A DNA stretch of 7,378 bases from an uncultured Clostridia bacterium (GTDB lineage Bacteria; Bacillota; Clostridia; TANB77; CAG-508): positions 1 through 7,378 of the forward strand of contig CALXPX010000059.1 in assembly GCA_944390305.1 (NCBI GenBank), written 5' to 3'. How positions within the stretch are numbered: position 1 is the first letter of the stretch; the number at the start of each line of letters is the position of its first letter. The position numbers were made by a program, and so were the translations under genes. Shown one piece after another: positions 6,400 through 7,378 of the stretch. The notes beneath the pieces are model-generated. The model was not told where the DNA came from and searched no databases. It saw only the letters and a list, made by a program, of their open reading frames with translations.

Positions 6400-7378
6400 T
6401 GGAGGAAGAAAATTTAATCAGCCCTAATGTAATAGATGACTTAGAATCTAAACAAGAAAATGTATTAAGACCTAAAACATTAAGCGAATATATAGGACAA
6501 ACAAAAGTAAAGGAAAATATGAAAATATACATAGAAGCTGCAAAGAAAAGAGAAGAAGCTTTAGATCATGTTTTACTTTATGGCCCACCTGGACTTGGAA
6601 AAACGACACTTGCTAATATAATATCAAATGAAATGAATTCAAATTTAAAAATAACATCAGGACCTGCCATTGAAAAGCCAGGAGATTTAGCAGCACTTCT
6701 TACTAACCTTTCAGAATTTGATGTCCTTTTCATAGATGAAATTCATAGATTAAATAAAAGTGTTGAAGAAATATTATATCCAGCTTTAGAAGATTTTACT
6801 TTAGATATAATAATAGGGAAAGGACCTAGTGCTAGATCAATTAGGTTAGATCTTCCAAAATTTACATTAATAGGAGCAACAACAAGAGCTGGAGCGTTAA
6901 CAACACCACTTAGAGACAGGTTCGGAATAGTAGAAAGATTAGAATTATATAATAGTGAAGATTTAACTACTATAGTAAAAAGATCAGCTAATATACTAGA
7001 TATAGCTATAGAAAATGATGCTGCAATAGAAATTGCTAAACGTTCAAGAGGAACTCCAAGAATTGCTAATAGGCTTTTAAAAAGAGTAAGAGATTATGCA
7101 GTAGTCATGGGAAATGGTACAATAACACTAGAGATTGCAAAAATAGCTTTAAATAAACTAGATATTGATGACATAGGATTAGATGCTATAGATAGAAGAA
7201 TATTAGAAACATTAATTAAAAAGTATAAAGGGAAACCAGTAGGAATAGAAACATTAGCAACAACACTTGGAGAGGAAATTACAACAATAGAAGATGTATA
7301 TGAACCATATTTAATACAAATTGGATATATATCTAGAACTCCAAGAGGAAGAGTAGCTCTCCCAGAGGCATATAAACA
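6399..7378 (+). CDS. ruvB: Holliday junction branch migration ATPase RuvB (3' end cut by window)
   Basis: This is the hexameric AAA+ motor that, with RuvA, drives branch migration of Holliday junctions in recombination and repair. The 326 codons seen contain RPKTLSEYIGQ (24-34), Walker A GPPGLGKT (62-69), Walker B LFIDEIHR (110-117 region), the sensor 1 stretch GATTRAG (159-165), PLRDRFG with the arginine finger (170-176), sensor 2 GTPRIANR (218-225), and the C-terminal winged-helix signature ending RTPRGRVA (313-320). The frame is still open at the last base. RuvB proteins usually end within about ten residues of this point (A-Y-x-H), so only a few residues are missing. The start is ATG at 6399, overlapping the upstream TAA by one base (TAATG), behind AAAGGGA at 6384-6390. 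The roughly 25-residue acidic N-terminal extension is common in clostridial RuvB. ruvA is not in the window. Confidence 0.97.
   Translation, partial: MEEENLISPNVIDDLESKQENVLRPKTLSEYIGQTKVKENMKIYIEAAKKREEALDHVLLYGPPGLGKTTLANIISNEMNSNLKITSGPAIEKPGDLAALLTNLSEFDVLFIDEIHRLNKSVEEILYPALEDFTLDIIIGKGPSARSIRLDLPKFTLIGATTRAGALTTPLRDRFGIVERLELYNSEDLTTIVKRSANILDIAIENDAAIEIAKRSRGTPRIANRLLKRVRDYAVVMGNGTITLEIAKIALNKLDIDDIGLDAIDRRILETLIKKYKGKPVGIETLATTLGEEITTIEDVYEPYLIQIGYISRTPRGRVALPEAYK

Noticed and set aside
6332..6532. Minus-strand open frame spanning the tagO/ruvB junction
   Set aside because: It is a hydrophobic, Phe-rich translation of the complement of Lys-rich codons, a known artefact in AT-rich DNA. 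Both plus-strand genes are secure here.
1..7378. CRISPR arrays, tRNA or rRNA genes, insertion sequences and riboswitches
   Set aside because: Coding sequence fills nearly the whole window. I saw no regularly spaced repeats, no transposase, no tRNA-like cloverleaf and no inter-gene gap long enough for a riboswitch.

Overview
The window looks like a very AT-rich Gram-positive chromosome, most likely a clostridial-type Bacillota. The reasons are GGAGG-type ribosome binding sites, AGA as the main arginine codon, A/T-ending codons throughout, and a RuvB with a clostridial-style N-terminal extension. TGG is used for tryptophan and TAA, TAG and TGA all act as stops, so this is the standard bacterial code and not a mycoplasma code. 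No species can be named from the sequence alone.

All genes lie on the plus strand and are packed like one operon. The gaps are at most about 28 bases, several genes overlap or touch, and I see no terminator or separate promoter. From left to right: (1) the 3' end of an unrecognised protein (1-213); (2) a polytopic membrane protein of the GT-C glycosyltransferase type, split by a frameshift near base 640 (232-1756); (3) and (4) two adjacent paralogous GT2 enzymes of the polyprenyl-phosphate sugar synthase type (1753-2685 and 2705-3649); (5) an intact GT-C membrane protein, paralogous to gene 2 (3663-5258); (6) a WecA/TagO-type undecaprenyl-phosphate sugar-1-phosphate transferase (5287-6399); (7) ruvB, the Holliday-junction helicase, which runs off the right edge only a few residues short of its expected end (6399-7378).

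Genes 2 to 6 read as a cell-envelope glycan module. By analogy with known three-component glycosylation systems, each GT2 protein would load a sugar onto undecaprenyl phosphate on the cytoplasmic face. After flipping, each GT-C protein would move that sugar onto an extracytoplasmic acceptor such as a teichoic acid, polysaccharide or protein. The TagO-like enzyme starts lipid-linked polymers, so it may make the backbone that is being decorated. The order GT-C, GT2, GT2, GT-C suggests two enzyme/carrier sets arranged as mirror images. No GtrA-like flippase is present in the window. Donor sugars and acceptors cannot be read from the sequence.

The most notable observation is the frameshift in the first GT-C gene. 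Aligned with its paralogue, it is best explained by loss of one TA dinucleotide from a short TA run, and it would inactivate one of the two sets unless it is a sequencing error or is bypassed. The other oddity is that ruvB is joined to this envelope operon by a one-base stop/start overlap, with no ruvA next to it.
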